7,351 nt of DNA from positions 1 to 7,351 of the forward strand of contig JAJZIE010000116.1 in assembly GCA_021810725.1 (NCBI GenBank). The letters are read 5' to 3'. A program made the translations under genes and the position numbers. This document shows positions 6,185 to 7,351 of this stretch, piece by piece (position 1 is the stretch's first letter; each line of letters begins with the position of its first letter). This DNA comes from Bacillota bacterium (lineage in GTDB: Bacteria > Bacillota > Sulfobacillia > JAJZYS01 > JAJYTV01). The notes beneath the pieces were generated by a model. The model saw only the letters and a list, made by a program, of their open reading frames with translations, did not search any database and was not told the DNA's origin.

Positions 6185-7171
6185 ATGCGCGTGAAGCTTG
6201 CGATCTTGGGCGTCGCCGGGGTCGCACTGCTCGCCTGGCAGGGGATGACCTCACCCTCCTCACCGCTGCATAGCGCCATCGCGAGCATTGCCGGGCAGAG
6301 TGGCAACGCTGTGGCCTCGGCTTCCGCGAAGGCGAAGCCCGGCAACTACGCCGTGGCGTCGCAAAGCGTCTCCTCCAACTGGTCCGGCTATGTGGTCAAC
6401 GAGGGCCCGTACGCGGGCGTTTCGGCTTCCTGGAAGGTCCCGACCCTGAGTCAGTCCCAGGGTGGCGTCGTGGCCGAGTGGGTCGGCATCGGCGGAACGG
6501 GACAGAGCGAGGCGCTGCTGCAGTGCGGGGTTCTTCAGCAGTGGTCCGATGGTAACTCCGTAACCCAGGCCTTCACGGAAAGCCTGCCCGCGTCCGCGAA
6601 GCCGGGCAAGACCGTACCGGCCGGCGCCACGGTAACCGCGAGCGTCACCCCGGCCGGCCGGAATCGCTGGACGCTCACCGTGCGCAGCGGTTCGACGACG
6701 CTCGCCTCGCAGACGGTCACGCTCACTGCCGATGAGGCGCAGATGGTCGAGCAGTCGGCGGAGTGGATCACCGAGGCTCCGAGTACCGGGCGCGGCCGCA
6801 TCGAGCCCTTGGCCACCTTCACGCCCGTGACCTTCCAGAACGCCACCGTCCTGACCCCGGCCGGCAAGACGGAGAGCATGGCCGTGGCCGGAACGCCGGC
6901 CCCCGTTGTGCTGGCGAGCATGGACGGCCTGCAGGCGCAACCGGGCGCGATTGGCGCCGGTGGTGCGACCTTCACCGTGACGGAATCGCAAGGGACGGCG
7001 CAGTCCCCCTACGGCGGTTCCTACCCGTACGGCTACGGGTACGGCGGGTATGGATCTGGCGGGTACGGCCGAGGCTACGGCGGATCCTGGGGCTATGGCA
7101 GCTACGGGTACGGCGGCTTTGGTGGATACGGCTACGGTGGTTACTCGCGCCACGGCAGTTGGGGCTGGTAG
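6185..7171 (+). CDS. Secreted glutamic peptidase, family G1 (eqolisin), with Gly/Tyr-rich tail
   Basis: A 328-residue exported endopeptidase; family G1 enzymes cleave proteins at acid pH with a Gln/Glu pair. Residues 1-20 (MRVK plus a hydrophobic stretch LAILGVAGVALLAW) are a signal peptide or anchor; no clear Ala-x-Ala cleavage site is seen. The peptidase core runs about 55-225: SSNWSGYVV, a W-K-V-P strand, AEWVGIGGTG, then ALLQCG with Gln113, and SAEWITEAP with Glu193. These align with Gln53 and Glu136 of scytalidoglutamic peptidase (ILQTG, NAEFIIED). LATFTPVTFQNATV closes the core. After about 226 comes a linker, then a 56-residue tail (273-328) of 25 Gly and 14 Tyr, not typical of the family. 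AAGGGAG lies 3 nt before ATG 6185, which is close; GTG 6191, 9 nt away, may be the true start. The gene is divergent from the propeller lipoprotein. Catalytic assignment is strong; the tail's role is unknown. Confidence 0.9.
   Translation: MRVKLAILGVAGVALLAWQGMTSPSSPLHSAIASIAGQSGNAVASASAKAKPGNYAVASQSVSSNWSGYVVNEGPYAGVSASWKVPTLSQSQGGVVAEWVGIGGTGQSEALLQCGVLQQWSDGNSVTQAFTESLPASAKPGKTVPAGATVTASVTPAGRNRWTLTVRSGSTTLASQTVTLTADEAQMVEQSAEWITEAPSTGRGRIEPLATFTPVTFQNATVLTPAGKTESMAVAGTPAPVVLASMDGLQAQPGAIGAGGATFTVTESQGTAQSPYGGSYPYGYGYGGYGSGGYGRGYGGSWGYGSYGYGGFGGYGYGGYSRHGSWGW
7001..7168 (+). repeat. Gly/Tyr-rich low-complexity repeat encoding the peptidase tail
   Basis: The DNA is an irregular tandem array of TAC-GG and GGC-TAC-type units coding for GY, GGY and GYGS steps, interrupted by SW, GF and GRG and ending SRHGSWGW. 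Units are imperfect and use varied synonymous codons (tac/tat, ggc/ggg/ggt/gga), so the protein composition is kept by selection rather than by recent copying alone. Confidence 0.8.
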
Positions 7172-7191
7172 GCGCCCCTGACGCGGCTCGG

Positions 7192-7216
7192 GCCCCGCGG
7201 CGCATGGCCGCGGGGC
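7192..7216 (+). terminator. Hairpin after the peptidase gene
   Basis: GCCCCGCGGC and GCCGCGGGGC form a perfect 10-bp stem with a GCATG loop, starting 20 nt after the peptidase stop. It is followed by TTGAACAG rather than a T-run. It is probably a T-poor terminator or a 3' mRNA protection hairpin. Confidence 0.6.
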
Positions 7217-7253
7217 TTGAACAGTTCACTTGAAACCAGCGCGAATCTACTCT

Positions 7254-7276
7254 AACCTTACCGGCTTGGAAAGGTT
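7254..7276. repeat. Inverted repeat at the start of the right-hand TnpA remnant
   Basis: AACCTT-A-CC-GGCTT-GG-A-AAGGTT is an 8-bp dyad with one A/A mismatch. It overlaps the first codons of the IS607-like remnant and is less GC-rich than the rest of the window. It may be part of the element's end, where a dimeric recombinase binds, or a chance structure. Confidence 0.3.
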
Positions 7277-7351
7277 GATTGGGATTGGTGAGGCAGCCAA
7301 AGCGTTAGGTGTCGCTCACGACACTCCGATGGTAGGAAGCGCAGGGCAAGC
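7266..7351 (+). pseudogene. Start of an IS607-family TnpA (MerR-like HTH), damaged, cut by window end
   Basis: From TTG 7266 the frame reads LERLIGIGEAAKALGVAHDT, the well-known N-terminal MerR-like helix-turn-helix of IS607 TnpA (typically I-GEAAK-x-LGVS-x-DTLRRWE-x-x-GK). After DT the frame gives PMVGSAGQ, which does not fit. The neighbouring frame gives R-W-stop-E-A-Q-G-K, which does. This indicates a small deletion (about 2 nt) just after base 7325 and a TAG at 7332-7334. The start is uncertain because TTG 7266 has no ribosome box and GGAAAGG (7268-7274) touches a second TTG at 7275. The product would be a DNA-binding serine recombinase, but this copy looks broken. It could also belong to another MerR-type protein. 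Confidence 0.55.

Noticed and set aside
6260..7153. Minus-strand frame opposite the G1 peptidase
   Set aside because: It is a shadow of the peptidase gene: low-complexity Arg/Gly/Ala product with no domain.
7001..7168. CRISPR-like array
   Set aside because: The repetition is short, irregular and in frame with the peptidase tail; there are no constant repeats with unique spacers.

Overview
The window is GC-rich bacterial DNA. It has GTG/TTG starts, good Shine-Dalgarno boxes and one Sec-type lipoprotein. A secreted glutamic peptidase of family G1, together with the high GC, would fit a high-GC, possibly acid- or heat-tolerant bacterium of the Bacillota/Actinomycetota type. That is an inference from gene content; no ribosomal or other phylogenetic marker is present.

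Layout. (1) 1-200: decayed middle part of an IS607-type serine recombinase (TnpA) with an internal stop. (2) 346-2051: a translationally coupled pair. A soluble EAL-like protein whose metal-binding and catalytic positions are nearly all replaced overlaps by 4 nt a six-helix membrane GGDEF protein carrying the variant signature GGDEL and an intact RxxD inhibitory site. (3) 2056-2809: an 87-aa protein of unknown function on the minus strand, divergent from a small XRE-family regulator; the gap between them holds an inverted repeat that could be an operator. (4) 3008-4786: a cocaine-esterase-like (CocE/NonD, S15-type) serine hydrolase with a complete catalytic triad, between two strong hairpins. 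(5) 4832-5989 (minus): a secreted lipoprotein beta-propeller with five Asp-boxes and a sixth degenerate one. (6) 6185-7171: a divergent, secreted G1 (eqolisin) glutamic peptidase with both catalytic residues and an unusual 56-residue Gly/Tyr-rich tail. (7) 7254-7351: the damaged N-terminal start of an IS607-type TnpA, in visibly less GC-rich DNA.

How the genes may work together. The EAL-like/GGDEL pair looks like a split c-di-GMP signalling unit: the GGDEF half could make c-di-GMP, while the EAL half can hardly hydrolyse it and may instead bind a ligand or a partner. The lipoprotein and peptidase share a 195-bp divergent control region and both act outside the membrane, so they may be co-regulated. 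TnpA remnants at both window ends mark this as a region that has received mobile elements. No tRNA, rRNA or CRISPR array was seen. The most unusual items are the degenerate EAL/GGDEL operon and the Gly/Tyr-tailed glutamic peptidase.
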